Shown here in pieces: positions 1 through 7,777 of a stretch of 10,155 bases of DNA (positions within the stretch are counted from its first letter, which is position 1; each line of letters starts with the position of its first letter). The notes beneath the pieces are model-generated. The model saw only the letters and a program-made list of their open reading frames with translations, was not told where the DNA came from and searched no databases. The stretch is taken from contig CAMLRG010000201.1 of the NCBI GenBank assembly GCA_946482335.1, forward strand, positions 1 through 10,155. The letters are read 5' to 3'. This stretch comes from an uncultured Duganella sp. (lineage in GTDB: Bacteria > Pseudomonadota > Gammaproteobacteria > Burkholderiales > Burkholderiaceae). The translations under genes and the position numbers were made by a program.

Positions 1-2
1 TG

Positions 3-1796
3 GCGCCGGTGGTGGACGTGGCGCGCGAGCCGCGCTGGGGCCGCATCGAAGAGACGTACGGCGAAGACCCGCACGTCTGCGCCGAAATGGGCAAGGCCGC
101 CGTGCTGGGCTTCCAGGGCGAAGAACGCAAACTGGCCAAGGACAAGGTGCTCACCACCCTCAAGCACATGACCGGCCATGGCCAGCCTGAAAGCGGCACC
201 AATATCGGCCCGGCGGAAGTGACCGAACGCACGCTGCGTGAAGAATTCTTCCCGCCGTTCGAGCGCATCATCAAGGAAACCCATGCCGCCGCCGTCATGC
301 CCTCGTATAACGAGATCGGCGGCCTGCCTTCGCACGCCAACCGCTGGCTGCTGCACAAGGTGCTGCGCGAGGAATGGGGCTTCAAAGGCTTGACCGTCTC
401 CGACTACTTCGGCGTGAAGGAACTGATCACCCGCCACCGCCTGGCCGACATGCCGAAAGACGCCGCCGTGCGCGCCGTGAAGGCCGGGGTGGACATCGAG
501 ACGCCGGACGCCTTCGGCTACCAGCTGCTGCCGCAGCTGGTGAAGGAAAAGAAGGTCAGCGTCGCCGAAATCGATACCGTGGTAGCCCGCATCCTGGAAT
601 GGAAATTCCTGTCCGGCCTGTTCGAGCAACCGTACGTGGATGCCGACCTGGCCGACAAGCTGACCGCCACCCAGGACGCCGTGGCGCTGGCCCGCGAAGC
701 CGCCGTGCGCGCCGCCGTGCTGCTGAAGAACGACAAGGGCTTGCTGCCGCTGGACGGCAAGAAGGTCGGCAAGGTGCTGCTGCTCGGCACCCACGCCAAG
801 GACACCCCGATCGGCGGCTACTCCGACGTGCCGCGCCACGTCGTCTCGGTGTACGAAGGCTTGCAGGCCGAGGCCAAGCGCCAGGGCTTCCAGCTCGATT
901 ACCGCGAAGGCGTGCGCATCACCGAAGAGCGCATCTGGGGCAAGGATGAAATCACGTTCACCCCGCCGGCAGTGAACGCCAGGCTGATCGCCGAAGCGGT
1001 GGAAGCGGCCAAATCCGCCGACACCATCATCATGGTCCTGGGCGACAATGAACAGACCAGCCGCGAAGCCTGGGCCGACAACCACCTGGGCGACCGCCAG
1101 ACGCTGGACATGATGGGCCAGCAGAACGATCTCGCCAAGGCCATCTTCGACCTCGGCAAGCCCACCGTGGTGTTCCTGCTCAACGGCCGTCCGCTGTCGG
1201 TCAACCTGCTGGCCGAACGCGCCGGCGCGCTGGTGGAAGGCTGGTACCTCGGCCAGGAAACCGGCCACGCCGCCGCCGACATCCTGTTCGGCCGCGCCAA
1301 CCCGGGCGGCAAGATGCCGGTTTCCGTGGCGCGCCACGTCGGCCAGCTGCCGATCTTCTACAACCACAAGCCGAGTGCCCGCCGCGGCTACATCGACGGC
1401 ACCACCAAGCCGCTCTACCCGTTCGGCTTTGGCCTGAGCTACACCAGCTTCGCCATCGGCGAACCGCGCCTGGCGCAAGCCACCATTGCCCCCAACGGCA
1501 GCACGACGGTGAGCGTCGACGTGACGAACACCGGCAAGCGCGCCGGCGATGAAGTGGTGCAGCTCTACATCCGCGACGACATCAGCAGCGTCACCCGCCC
1601 GGTACTGGAACTGAAAGGCTTCCAGCGCATCACCCTGCAGCCAGGCGAAAAGCGCACCGTGACCTTCGAGATCAAGCCGGCCCACCTGCAGTTCTACAAC
1701 GCCGACATGAATCGCGTGGTCGAACCGGGCAGCTTCACCATCTCGGTCGGCCCCGACAGCGCGACGCTGAAATCGGTCAAGCTGCTGGTCAGCTGA
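3..1796 (+). CDS. Family 3 glycoside hydrolase (beta-glucosidase type), 5' truncated
   Basis: Likely hydrolyses terminal non-reducing beta-linked sugars, such as glucose from oligosaccharides. The frame is open to the left edge, so the GTG at 9 is an internal Val and the true start, with any signal peptide, lies outside. Numbering from that Val, the GH3 N-terminal barrel shows DVAREPRWGR and YGEDP (3-21), the KHM..GHG loop (52-58) and VSDY (130-133). D132 (bases 402-404) is the expected nucleophile. The GH3 C-terminal domain follows (about 235-450), with NEQTSREAWADNHLGDR, where E353 is the best acid/base candidate by analogy with BglX. YPFGFGLSY (470-478) leads into a C-terminal fibronectin type III-like domain (about 495-590). 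This three-domain order is that of BglX-like enzymes, which are often periplasmic. The exact substrate cannot be read from the sequence. A terminator-like hairpin follows the TGA. Confidence 0.93.
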   Translation, partial: APVVDVAREPRWGRIEETYGEDPHVCAEMGKAAVLGFQGEERKLAKDKVLTTLKHMTGHGQPESGTNIGPAEVTERTLREEFFPPFERIIKETHAAAVMPSYNEIGGLPSHANRWLLHKVLREEWGFKGLTVSDYFGVKELITRHRLADMPKDAAVRAVKAGVDIETPDAFGYQLLPQLVKEKKVSVAEIDTVVARILEWKFLSGLFEQPYVDADLADKLTATQDAVALAREAAVRAAVLLKNDKGLLPLDGKKVGKVLLLGTHAKDTPIGGYSDVPRHVVSVYEGLQAEAKRQGFQLDYREGVRITEERIWGKDEITFTPPAVNARLIAEAVEAAKSADTIIMVLGDNEQTSREAWADNHLGDRQTLDMMGQQNDLAKAIFDLGKPTVVFLLNGRPLSVNLLAERAGALVEGWYLGQETGHAAADILFGRANPGGKMPVSVARHVGQLPIFYNHKPSARRGYIDGTTKPLYPFGFGLSYTSFAIGEPRLAQATIAPNGSTTVSVDVTNTGKRAGDEVVQLYIRDDISSVTRPVLELKGFQRITLQPGEKRTVTFEIKPAHLQFYNADMNRVVEPGSFTISVGPDSATLKSVKLLVS

Positions 1797-1802
1797 CACC
1801 TG

Positions 1803-1856
1803 AACCGGTAAGTCGGGGTCTGACCCTCAGGGTCAGACCCCAGTATGCCGGTTTTT
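1803..1856 (+). terminator. Nested hairpin with T-run downstream of the GH3 gene
   Basis: An inner perfect 13-bp inverted repeat (1815-1827 and 1829-1841, GGGGTCTGACCCT type) has a 1-nt centre. It sits inside an outer 6-bp stem AACCGG/CCGGTT (1803-1808 and 1848-1853), with T5 at 1852-1856. It starts 6 nt after the stop codon. The geometry fits a rho-independent terminator, although the inner stem is tight and the outer stem is separated from it by unpaired bases. The inner part resembles the element at 8329-8366, so it may be a dispersed repeat used as a terminator. Confidence 0.6.
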
Positions 1857-1877
1857 GTGGCCAGCCCAAACGCCACA

Positions 1878-1907
1878 TTGCCAATTGGCAGAAAAGCATT
1901 CATGCTT
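1878..1907 (+). promoter_or_regulatory. Possible promoter/operator region of the M16 peptidase gene
   Basis: In the 91-bp stretch between the GH3 terminator and the M16 gene there is a -35-like TTGCCA (1878-1883), but no good -10 at 16-18 bp; CATGCT at 1901-1906 matches TATAAT at only 3 of 6 positions. The -35-like hexamer overlaps a perfect 12-bp palindrome, TGCCAATTGGCA (1879-1890). A second inverted repeat, AAGCAT-TC-ATGCTT, lies at 1894-1907. Two adjacent palindromes upstream of a gene suggest regulator binding, but neither is assigned to a known factor. Confidence 0.25.
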
Positions 1908-1947
1908 ATGCGAGAAGCCCTTATCCATTCATTCCTAAAGGACCTCC

Positions 1948-4719
1948 ATGAGCACGATCCTCCGCCTTGCGGTCGCCGCCGCATTGGCCGCCGCCGCCGC
2001 CGCGCCAGCCCATAGCGCCCCTGCCGCGAAGCCAGCAGCCACTATGCCGGCCTTCGACCTCAAGCCCTACGCCATCCCCTTCAAGAAATTCACCCTGCAG
2101 AACGGCCTGACGCTGATCGTCCACACCGACCACAGCGTGCCGATCGTTGGCGTCAACATGTGGTACCACGTCGGCTCGCGCAACGAAAAGCGTGGCAAGA
2201 CCGGCTTTGCCCACCTGTTCGAACACTTCTTCTTCAACGGTTCGGAGAACTACCCGCACGGCTTCCGCGAAGCGATGGACGACCTAGGCGCCACCAACCG
2301 CAACGGCACCACCAACACCGACCGCACCAATTTCTTCGAAGACGTGCCGGTGTCCGCACTGGAGCGCACGCTCTACCTGGAAGCGGACCGCATGGGCTTC
2401 CTCGGCAACTACATCAACAAGGAAATGCTGGAGCGCGAGCGCGGCGTGGTGCAGAACGAAAAGCGCCAGGGCGAGAACCAGCCTTACGGCCGCGTGTGGG
2501 GCGAGCGCACCCAGCGCATGTATCCCTATTCCCACCCCTATTCCTGGCCGGTGATCGGCTACATGGAAGACTTGCAGGCGGCCACGCTGGAAGACGTGAA
2601 GGAGTGGTACCGCACCTACTACGGCCCGAACAACGCGGTGATCTCGCTGTCCGGCGACATCACGCCGGAACGCGCGCTGGAACTGGTGAAGAAGTACTTC
2701 GACGGCATCCCTGCCGGCCCGGCCCTGGTCCGCACCGACAAATGGGTGCCGGCCCTGGACCGCAATATCCGCGACACCATGGAAGACCAGGTGCCGCAGG
2801 TGCGCATCTACCGCAGCTACCACATGCCTGGCTGGGGCGATGCCGATGCCGAGCGCCTGCAACTGCTGGCCGACGTGCTGGCAGGCTCCAACAGCGCGCG
2901 CCTGAACAAGCGCCTGGTGTTCGAGAAAGGCCTGGCCACCGGCGTCGGCGCCAGCGCCAACACCGGCGAACTGGCCGGCAGCTTCAATATCTCCGTCACC
3001 GTCAAGCAAGGCGTCAACCCGGCCGATGCCGAACGCGAAATGGACGCGGTGCTGAAGGAATTGCTGGACAAGGGCCCGACCGCCGCCGAACTGGCCCGCG
3101 TGAAGACTTCCAGCTTTGCCGAGTTTTCGCGCAATATCGAACGCCTTGGCGGCTTTGGCGGCCGTAACGACGTACTGGCGCAAAGCATGACCTATGGCGG
3201 ATCGCCCCATGCCTACCTGCAGAACCTGAAACTGATGGCCGATGCCCAGCCGGCAGACGTGAAGTCCAGCGCCGACAAATGGCTGCGCGCCAACCACTAC
3301 ACCATGGTGGTCTCGCCGGCACCAAAACTGGCCGCCGGCAAGACCAGCATCGACCGCAAGGTGCTGCCGACCCTGGGCGATGCACCCGACGTCGGTTTCC
3401 CGGCCATGCAGCGCGCCACGCTGTCCAACGGCCTGAAAGTGATCCTGATGGAACGCCACGGCGCGCCCATCGTCAACGTGGCACTGGCCGTCGACGCCGG
3501 CAGCTCCGCCGACGACGCCGCCCGCGCCGGCTTGGCATCCCTGACCCTGGACTTGCTCGATAAAGGCACCCGTTCGCGCGACGCCTTCCAGCTGTCCGAC
3601 GCGCTGGAATCGCAAGGCGCCCGCCTGCTGACCGGCACCACCGCCGACCTGTCCCTGGTGCGCCTGAATTCCACCGCCCAGAACCTGAAAGCTTCTCTGG
3701 ACCTGATGGCCGAAGCGGTGCTGACCCCGACCTTCCCCGAAGACCAGTTCAAACTGCAGAAGCAGCGCCGCCTGGCGCAGATCGGGCAGGAGAAGGCCAG
3801 CCCCTTCGCCCTGGCGCAGCGCATCGGCTCCTTCGCGGCCTACGGCAAGCAGAGCGCCTACGGCCGCCCGGCCAGCGGCTTCGAAAAAACCGTGGAAGCC
3901 CTGACCCGGACCGACCTGGTGAAATGGCACGGCGACTGGTTCAAGCCCGGCAATGCCACCCTGGTGGTCAGTGGCGACACCACCATGGACAAGCTGAAAC
4001 CGATGCTGGAATCGGCCTTTGGCAAATGGGCTGCTGGCAGCGCACCGAAAAAGCAGCCAGCTGCAGCCGCCAGCCTGTCCAACAAGCGCATCTACCTGGT
4101 CGACAAACCGGACGCACCGCAATCCGTGATCATCGCCACCCACCTGTCGCAAACCCAGGGCCAGCCGGAAGACCTGGCGATGGAACCGGTGATGCAGAAC
4201 TTCGGCGGCATGGCCACGTCGCGCCTGAACCGCAACCTGCGCCTGGACAAGCACTGGAGCTATGGCGTACAGGGTGCCCTGACCAATGTGCGCGGTCAGC
4301 GCGCCTTCGTGATCCAGGCGCCGGTGCAGACCAACAAGACCAGGGAATCCATGCTGGAGCTGGCGAAAGAAATCAAGGACATCGCCGGCGCGCGTCCGAT
4401 CGCGGGCGAAGAGTACAAGAGCATCATGCGCAACATGACTTCGCGCATGGCCGGCCGCTTCGAAACCCTGAACGCACTGGAAAGCGCCGCCCTGCAATCG
4501 GTCAACCTCAACCTGGCGGAAGACCACTGGGCCAAGTACGCGGGCAACATCCGCGCGCTGACCGAGCAACAGCTGGCCGCCGCCGCGCCGAAATACATCA
4601 AGCCGGAAGACGTGGTGTGGGTGGTGATCGGCGACGTCAAGAAGATCGAACCGGCGATCCGCGAGCTGAACTGGGGCGAGATCGTCCGCCTCGATGCCGA
4701 CGGCCAGCCGCTCAATTAA
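1948..4719 (+). CDS. Exported M16-family (pitrilysin-type) zinc metallopeptidase, two-domain
   Basis: A 923-residue M16 peptidase, expected to degrade peptides in the periplasm or envelope. The ATG is preceded by AAAGGA (1937-1942) with a 5-nt spacer. Residues 1-23 form a signal peptide with a long Ala-rich core, with likely cleavage after AHS. The N-terminal half carries the inverted zinc motif HLFEH (H89, E92, H93), and E171 in VVQNEKR is the expected third ligand, 78 residues after H93. The first half ends around 475. The second half restarts with LSNGLKVILMERHG (about 490) but has LASLTLDLLDKGT where an active copy would have HxxEH, so it is probably a non-catalytic partner lobe. It does keep the SRLN...LR..K.WSYGV segment (about 755-777), which resembles the conserved R/Y region of M16 partner domains. 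Active and inactive halves in one chain are known for this family. The specific substrate is unknown. The stop codon overlaps the following palindrome. Confidence 0.93.
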   Translation: MSTILRLAVAAALAAAAAAPAHSAPAAKPAATMPAFDLKPYAIPFKKFTLQNGLTLIVHTDHSVPIVGVNMWYHVGSRNEKRGKTGFAHLFEHFFFNGSENYPHGFREAMDDLGATNRNGTTNTDRTNFFEDVPVSALERTLYLEADRMGFLGNYINKEMLERERGVVQNEKRQGENQPYGRVWGERTQRMYPYSHPYSWPVIGYMEDLQAATLEDVKEWYRTYYGPNNAVISLSGDITPERALELVKKYFDGIPAGPALVRTDKWVPALDRNIRDTMEDQVPQVRIYRSYHMPGWGDADAERLQLLADVLAGSNSARLNKRLVFEKGLATGVGASANTGELAGSFNISVTVKQGVNPADAEREMDAVLKELLDKGPTAAELARVKTSSFAEFSRNIERLGGFGGRNDVLAQSMTYGGSPHAYLQNLKLMADAQPADVKSSADKWLRANHYTMVVSPAPKLAAGKTSIDRKVLPTLGDAPDVGFPAMQRATLSNGLKVILMERHGAPIVNVALAVDAGSSADDAARAGLASLTLDLLDKGTRSRDAFQLSDALESQGARLLTGTTADLSLVRLNSTAQNLKASLDLMAEAVLTPTFPEDQFKLQKQRRLAQIGQEKASPFALAQRIGSFAAYGKQSAYGRPASGFEKTVEALTRTDLVKWHGDWFKPGNATLVVSGDTTMDKLKPMLESAFGKWAAGSAPKKQPAAAASLSNKRIYLVDKPDAPQSVIIATHLSQTQGQPEDLAMEPVMQNFGGMATSRLNRNLRLDKHWSYGVQGALTNVRGQRAFVIQAPVQTNKTRESMLELAKEIKDIAGARPIAGEEYKSIMRNMTSRMAGRFETLNALESAALQSVNLNLAEDHWAKYAGNIRALTEQQLAAAAPKYIKPEDVVWVVIGDVKKIEPAIRELNWGEIVRLDADGQPLN

Positions 4720-4756
4720 ATGTCCACTTCGGGGTCAGGAACCAGGGTGGACATTT
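4718..4756. repeat. Palindromic element between the M16 and MmcQ/YjbR genes
   Basis: Perfect 10-bp arms AAATGTCCAC (4718-4727) and GTGGACATTT (4747-4756) flank a 19-nt loop that contains GGGGTCAGG. The left arm takes in the last two bases of the M16 stop codon. The right arm contains the proposed GTG start of the next gene. The GGGGTC core resembles part of the elements at 1815-1841 and 8342-8366. There is no T-run, so it does not look like a terminator. Confidence 0.7.
4737..4749 (+). promoter_or_regulatory. Shine-Dalgarno and GTG start inside a hairpin
   Basis: AGGA (4737-4740) lies 6 nt before the in-frame GTG at 4747. The alternative ATG at 4720 directly abuts the M16 stop TAA and has no purine-rich site before it. 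Starting at the GTG gives MDISQLKTHC, which fits the usual MmcQ/YjbR N-terminus. The SD lies in the loop and the GTG in the right stem of the palindrome, so the hairpin could restrict initiation until ribosomes finishing the M16 gene open it. That coupling is inference. Confidence 0.5.
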
Positions 4757-5103
4757 CTCAGCTGAAAACCCACTGCGCCGGCCTGCCCGGCGCGGAAAGC
4801 CTGCTGCACCCGCCGCCGGTCAATGTACTGAGCTACAAGATCGGAGGCAAGACCTTCGCCTACTTCAAGACCAGCGAGCCGGAACGGTGGCGCTTCAGTT
4901 TCCGCGCCACGCCAGACCGCTTCCTCGAGCTCACCGGCATGCCCGGCGTGAAACCGGCGCGCTACATGGGCCGCTACCACTGGGTCACCATTGTCGACGT
5001 GCGCCGCTTCCCCGAAGATTACCTGGTGGAGCTGGTGCAATGGTCCTACGACAAGGCCTTGTCGGCCTTGCCGAAGGCGCGTCAGCGCGAAATCAGGGCT
5101 TAG
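4747..5103 (+). CDS. MmcQ/YjbR family protein
   Basis: A 118-residue small cytoplasmic protein. The family has a compact fold related to DNA-binding or CyaY-like proteins, but its cellular role is poorly defined, so no function is assigned. Family features are an N-terminal helix MDISQLKTHCAGLPGAES (1-18), the strand pair YKIGGKTFAYFK (30-41), the RYHWVTI segment (76-82), and the C-terminal SYDKALSALPK (100-110), matching the usual SYxLVxxxLPK ending. An in-frame ATG at 4720 would add nine residues (MSTSGSGTR) encoded by the palindromic repeat. I prefer the GTG because of the SD spacing and the family N-terminus. The gene begins 27 nt after the M16 stop on the same strand, so co-transcription is plausible. 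Its last 11 bp overlap the end of the convergent M64 gene. Confidence 0.82.
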   Translation: MDISQLKTHCAGLPGAESLLHPPPVNVLSYKIGGKTFAYFKTSEPERWRFSFRATPDRFLELTGMPGVKPARYMGRYHWVTIVDVRRFPEDYLVELVQWSYDKALSALPKARQREIRA

Positions 5104-6712
5104 GGAAGGCGTACGTCAGCGTATAGGTGCCGCTGCCGGAATACGACTTCACTTGCGCATAGTAATAGCCCGCCGTGCCGTTGTAGCTGATCGACTCGCT
5201 CGAGGTATTGCCTTCGCTCGCCGCCACCTTGGTCCACGCATTATTGGACCACTTGTACAGGAACAGGTCGAAGTCCGTGCCCGCCGGGCCACTCAGTTGC
5301 AGGGTGAAGGTGCCCGTGCCGGCCGACACATAGCCCGGCGATGCGCTTGGCGCGTAAGCCGTGCCGCCATTCGTCAGCATACCGGTTTGCGTCACCGCAC
5401 CGGCGCCGGTGTACTTCGCAAACACCTTCCGCACCGCGCCCTCGTTCACCGCGTGCCAAGGGTAGCCCAGCGTGCGCATGCGTGAATTTTCGGTCGGGCG
5501 GTATTTGCCCGACGTGCAGTACTGGCCGCCCTGGAACGCGCCCACGGTACCGTTCGGATACACGCCCAGGCCGGTCGGCACAGCGGTGGAGGCGGCAATC
5601 AGGTTGCCCCATTTGGTCGAGCGCGTGCCATTCAGCGACACGTTGACTTCCGTCGGTTCGCTGCTGGTATTGCAGGTGCCGTATTCGTATTCGTCGGCCA
5701 GTGCGAAAGCCGTGTGGCCGATTTCGTGCAGCGCCACCTCGATCGATTGCTCATGCATCGACAGCGTCGCCACCGCGCCGCCGGAACCGCCGTAGCGCGT
5801 GGAGTTGGCGATCACGACGATCACATCGCGCGCATCCGGCGTCAACACCGAAGCCGCGATATTGGTGGCCTTGGTATTGTTCACGCACAGCAGGCGTTCG
5901 ATGTTGTAGCAGGCGAATTCGCCATCCATCGCGGTGTCGCGATAGATGCCTTTGTCGAGTTCGTCCACACCGGACTGGTTACTCGCCACGTCCACCCGGT
6001 GGATGTTCATCGATGCCCGGTTGGCGTTGAACAGCGGATCGGCCAGGAAGCCGTTGATCACCTTTTGCGCGTCGGCGCGCCACTTGTCCATTTCCGCAGC
6101 CGTGTAGCCATCGCCGATGAAGACATAGTCCATGCGCGTGGCCGAGCTGCCGTTGTTCAGGATGGTGGTGGCCGTTGCCGCCGGCGTGGCGGCCAGCGCA
6201 GCGGAGCGGGCCGCCTTGGCGTTGACCGCCGCCTGCTCCAGGGTACGGCGGTCAAAGCGCGCCAATGCCGCGGCGCCGGCCACAGCCGACTTGGGATTGG
6301 TGCCCGCGCTGCTGCCGCCCTGCTTCGGCAGCACCTCCACGCTGGCGGTCGCGCTATCGAACGGCAGCGACACTTCGAAGCTGCCTTCGCGCTGCTGCAC
6401 GGTGGTTGCCAGCTCGATCGCACCCGTGCGCGGGTTGAAGGTTTCCACGTGGCGGCGCAAGCCATGGTTGACGCTCACCTCGTGCAGCACGCGGCCCTGC
6501 GCATCCTTGGCGACCACTACCCACTGGTCACCTTCCGCACCTTGCCGCACATTCGGGGTCACGGCGAATTTGCCGACCTCCGCATGCAGCGGCTTGAATT
6601 CCGCGCCGGCGCGTCCCTCGCTGAAGCCGATGCGCAGCGAAATATTGTCGGCCTGCGCAGCGCCGGCCGCCATCAGCGCAAGCAGCGCGATGGAATTGCG
6701 TAATAAAGCCAT
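5093..6712 (-). CDS. Exported M64-family (IgA-peptidase type) metallopeptidase with C-terminal PPC-like domain
   Basis: A 539-residue secreted zinc peptidase. The ATG is preceded on the minus strand by GGAGA (6719-6723) with a 6-nt spacer. Residues 1-21 form a signal peptide ending AQA. An N-terminal M64-type beta domain (about 22-150) and a low-complexity Ala-rich linker (about 160-185) follow. The catalytic domain begins at MDYVFIGDGYTAAEM (194-208) and contains VALHEIGHTAFALADEYEYG. H329, E330 and H333 form HExxH, and D340 in the conserved ADEY is a candidate further ligand. YRPTENSRMRTLGYPWHAVNE (405-424) is a later conserved block. Four Cys (268, 276, 347, 399) could form disulfides after export. 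Residues about 465-536 (GTFTLQLSGPAGTDFDLFLY... to SGTYTLTYAF) resemble the pre-peptidase C-terminal domain, which is often removed or used in export and substrate binding. The family name comes from an IgA-cleaving clostridial enzyme; the target here is unknown. The AraC regulator gene lies 98 bp upstream on the same strand. Confidence 0.9.
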   Translation of the reverse strand: MALLRNSIALLALMAAGAAQADNISLRIGFSEGRAGAEFKPLHAEVGKFAVTPNVRQGAEGDQWVVVAKDAQGRVLHEVSVNHGLRRHVETFNPRTGAIELATTVQQREGSFEVSLPFDSATASVEVLPKQGGSSAGTNPKSAVAGAAALARFDRRTLEQAAVNAKAARSAALAATPAATATTILNNGSSATRMDYVFIGDGYTAAEMDKWRADAQKVINGFLADPLFNANRASMNIHRVDVASNQSGVDELDKGIYRDTAMDGEFACYNIERLLCVNNTKATNIAASVLTPDARDVIVVIANSTRYGGSGGAVATLSMHEQSIEVALHEIGHTAFALADEYEYGTCNTSSEPTEVNVSLNGTRSTKWGNLIAASTAVPTGLGVYPNGTVGAFQGGQYCTSGKYRPTENSRMRTLGYPWHAVNEGAVRKVFAKYTGAGAVTQTGMLTNGGTAYAPSASPGYVSAGTGTFTLQLSGPAGTDFDLFLYKWSNNAWTKVAASEGNTSSESISYNGTAGYYYAQVKSYSGSGTYTLTYAFPKP

Positions 6713-6776
6713 GAAGTCTCTCCGTTTTTTGTGGTGTAGGACTGGAGATTCTGTGGCCGATCAAGTGCGCCGCGCG

Positions 6777-6802
6777 TGCACAAACGCGAGCAAATTGCAC
6801 AA
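6777..6802. promoter_or_regulatory. Direct TGCACAA repeats between the AraC and M64 genes
   Basis: The 98-bp gap upstream of the M64 gene holds two direct copies of TGCACAA (6777-6783 and 6796-6802), starting 19 bp apart, close to two helical turns. AraC-family regulators often bind direct half-sites spaced at about this distance. GCACAA also occurs at 7777-7782, on the other side of the AraC gene. No convincing sigma-70 promoter was found here: TTGATC (complement of 6759-6764) has no good -10 partner. Confidence 0.3.
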
Positions 6803-6810
6803 TCCTGCTA

Positions 6811-7704
6811 TTAACAATTGTTACAGCGGCGCGCACGCCACGCCGAGGGCGACTGGCCGTATTGCGCGCTGAAGCTGCGTATGAAATGGCTGGCACTGTG
6901 GAAGCCGAGGCCTTCGGCAATGTCGACGATACGCGCCTCGCTTGAAGCGAGTTCCGTACAAGCCTGTTCCAGGCGCCGCGTCAGGACATAGCGGTGCGGC
7001 GGCAATCCCACCGCACGGTGGAATTCACGCGAAAAGTGGGCTGCGCTCATGCCGCACAAGGCCGCCAGTTCCGCATTGGCCAGCGGCGAATCAAGATGTT
7101 CAGCAATATGGCGCAGCACCCGGCGCAGGCGCGCTCCGGCCAGGGTGCTGGGCGCCGCGCCCGCAGGGCGCGAATAATGTTCGAGCAGGTAGCAGGCCAG
7201 CGCGGTGACCAGGTGGTCGCACATTTCCGCCGCCAGCGGTCCGGCCAGGGTGCGCGCATCGAGCATCTTGCGCACCAGGTCGAACACCATGCGGTCGGTG
7301 GTGAACTGGCTGGCCGCCAGCGCGGTATCGATCTCTTCGCCGCGCTGCGCCGCCAGCCGGTCCACCAGCTGCACCGGCAGGAAGACATTGACGATATCGC
7401 AGCCGCTAAGCTGGCTCCACCTTCCCTGCTCGCCCGGCGGACAAAGCCTGAAGCGGTTGGCGCCGATGGTGCCGCCCCACACCGGCGTATCGCCATGCCA
7501 GATACGCGCTTCGAGCGGCTCCATGATGAGCGCCAGGCGGTAGGTGCCCGGATGCGGGCTCACGGAACGGATGGCAAGCCCCGGCCCATCGCTGGTCCAC
7601 CGCCCCAGCGCAGCCCCCGATCCGGGTAGCGGCCCGATACAGGCATGCAGCGAGTCCACGCCCGCCATCCTGAACCACCGCTCAAGCTCTTCGACGCTTT
7701 CCAT
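6811..7704 (-). CDS. AraC-family transcriptional regulator
   Basis: A 297-residue DNA-binding regulator. The C-terminal AraC/XylS domain (about 190-297) has two helix-turn-helix units: LANAELAALCGMSAAHFSRE (208-227) and the IVDIAEGLGFHSASHFIRSF unit (259-278), followed by the canonical G-x-SPSAWR end. The N-terminal part (about 1-185) has an effector-domain look, with HGDTPVWGGTIGANRFRLCPPGE (70-92) like the sensor domain of such regulators, but no ligand can be named. I chose the ATG at 7704 (MESVEELERWF) over a TTG at 7782, because the 26 extra residues are Pro- and Trp-rich and unlike a domain start, and no ATG or GTG lies between. The SD before 7704 is weak: only an AGG at 7717-7719. It is divergent from the cupin gene and upstream of the M64 gene, so both are candidate targets. 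Confidence 0.88.
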   Translation of the reverse strand: MESVEELERWFRMAGVDSLHACIGPLPGSGAALGRWTSDGPGLAIRSVSPHPGTYRLALIMEPLEARIWHGDTPVWGGTIGANRFRLCPPGEQGRWSQLSGCDIVNVFLPVQLVDRLAAQRGEEIDTALAASQFTTDRMVFDLVRKMLDARTLAGPLAAEMCDHLVTALACYLLEHYSRPAGAAPSTLAGARLRRVLRHIAEHLDSPLANAELAALCGMSAAHFSREFHRAVGLPPHRYVLTRRLEQACTELASSEARIVDIAEGLGFHSASHFIRSFSAQYGQSPSAWRARRCNNC

Positions 7705-7777
7705 CGAGCCAATATACCTCAGCAACAGCCAAGGCCACGCACTCGGCTGCAATTGCGGCGCAGGACGCGCATTCCGG

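Noticed and set aside
2284..4569. A 761-codon open frame on the minus strand
   Set aside because: It lies entirely inside the M16 gene, and its translation is low-complexity (Gly, Gln, Val, His rich) with no recognisable domain. It is a frame shadow caused by high GC.
4720..4746. ATG at 4720 as start of the MmcQ/YjbR gene
   Set aside because: It directly follows the M16 stop without an SD, and the nine extra residues come from the palindrome. The GTG at 4747 fits the family N-terminus better, though the ATG cannot be excluded.
3924..5126. A 400-codon plus-strand open frame across the M16/MmcQ junction
   Set aside because: It overlaps two well-supported genes in another frame, and its translation is Arg/Gly/Ala-rich without motifs.
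5714..6703. A 329-codon plus-strand open frame opposite the M64 gene
   Set aside because: It is antisense to a strongly supported exported peptidase and has no signal, domain or SD of its own.
7711..7716. TATATT as a -10 box of the AraC gene, implying a leaderless transcript
   Set aside because: No acceptable -35 was found at 15-19 bp, so the evidence is too weak to list as a promoter.
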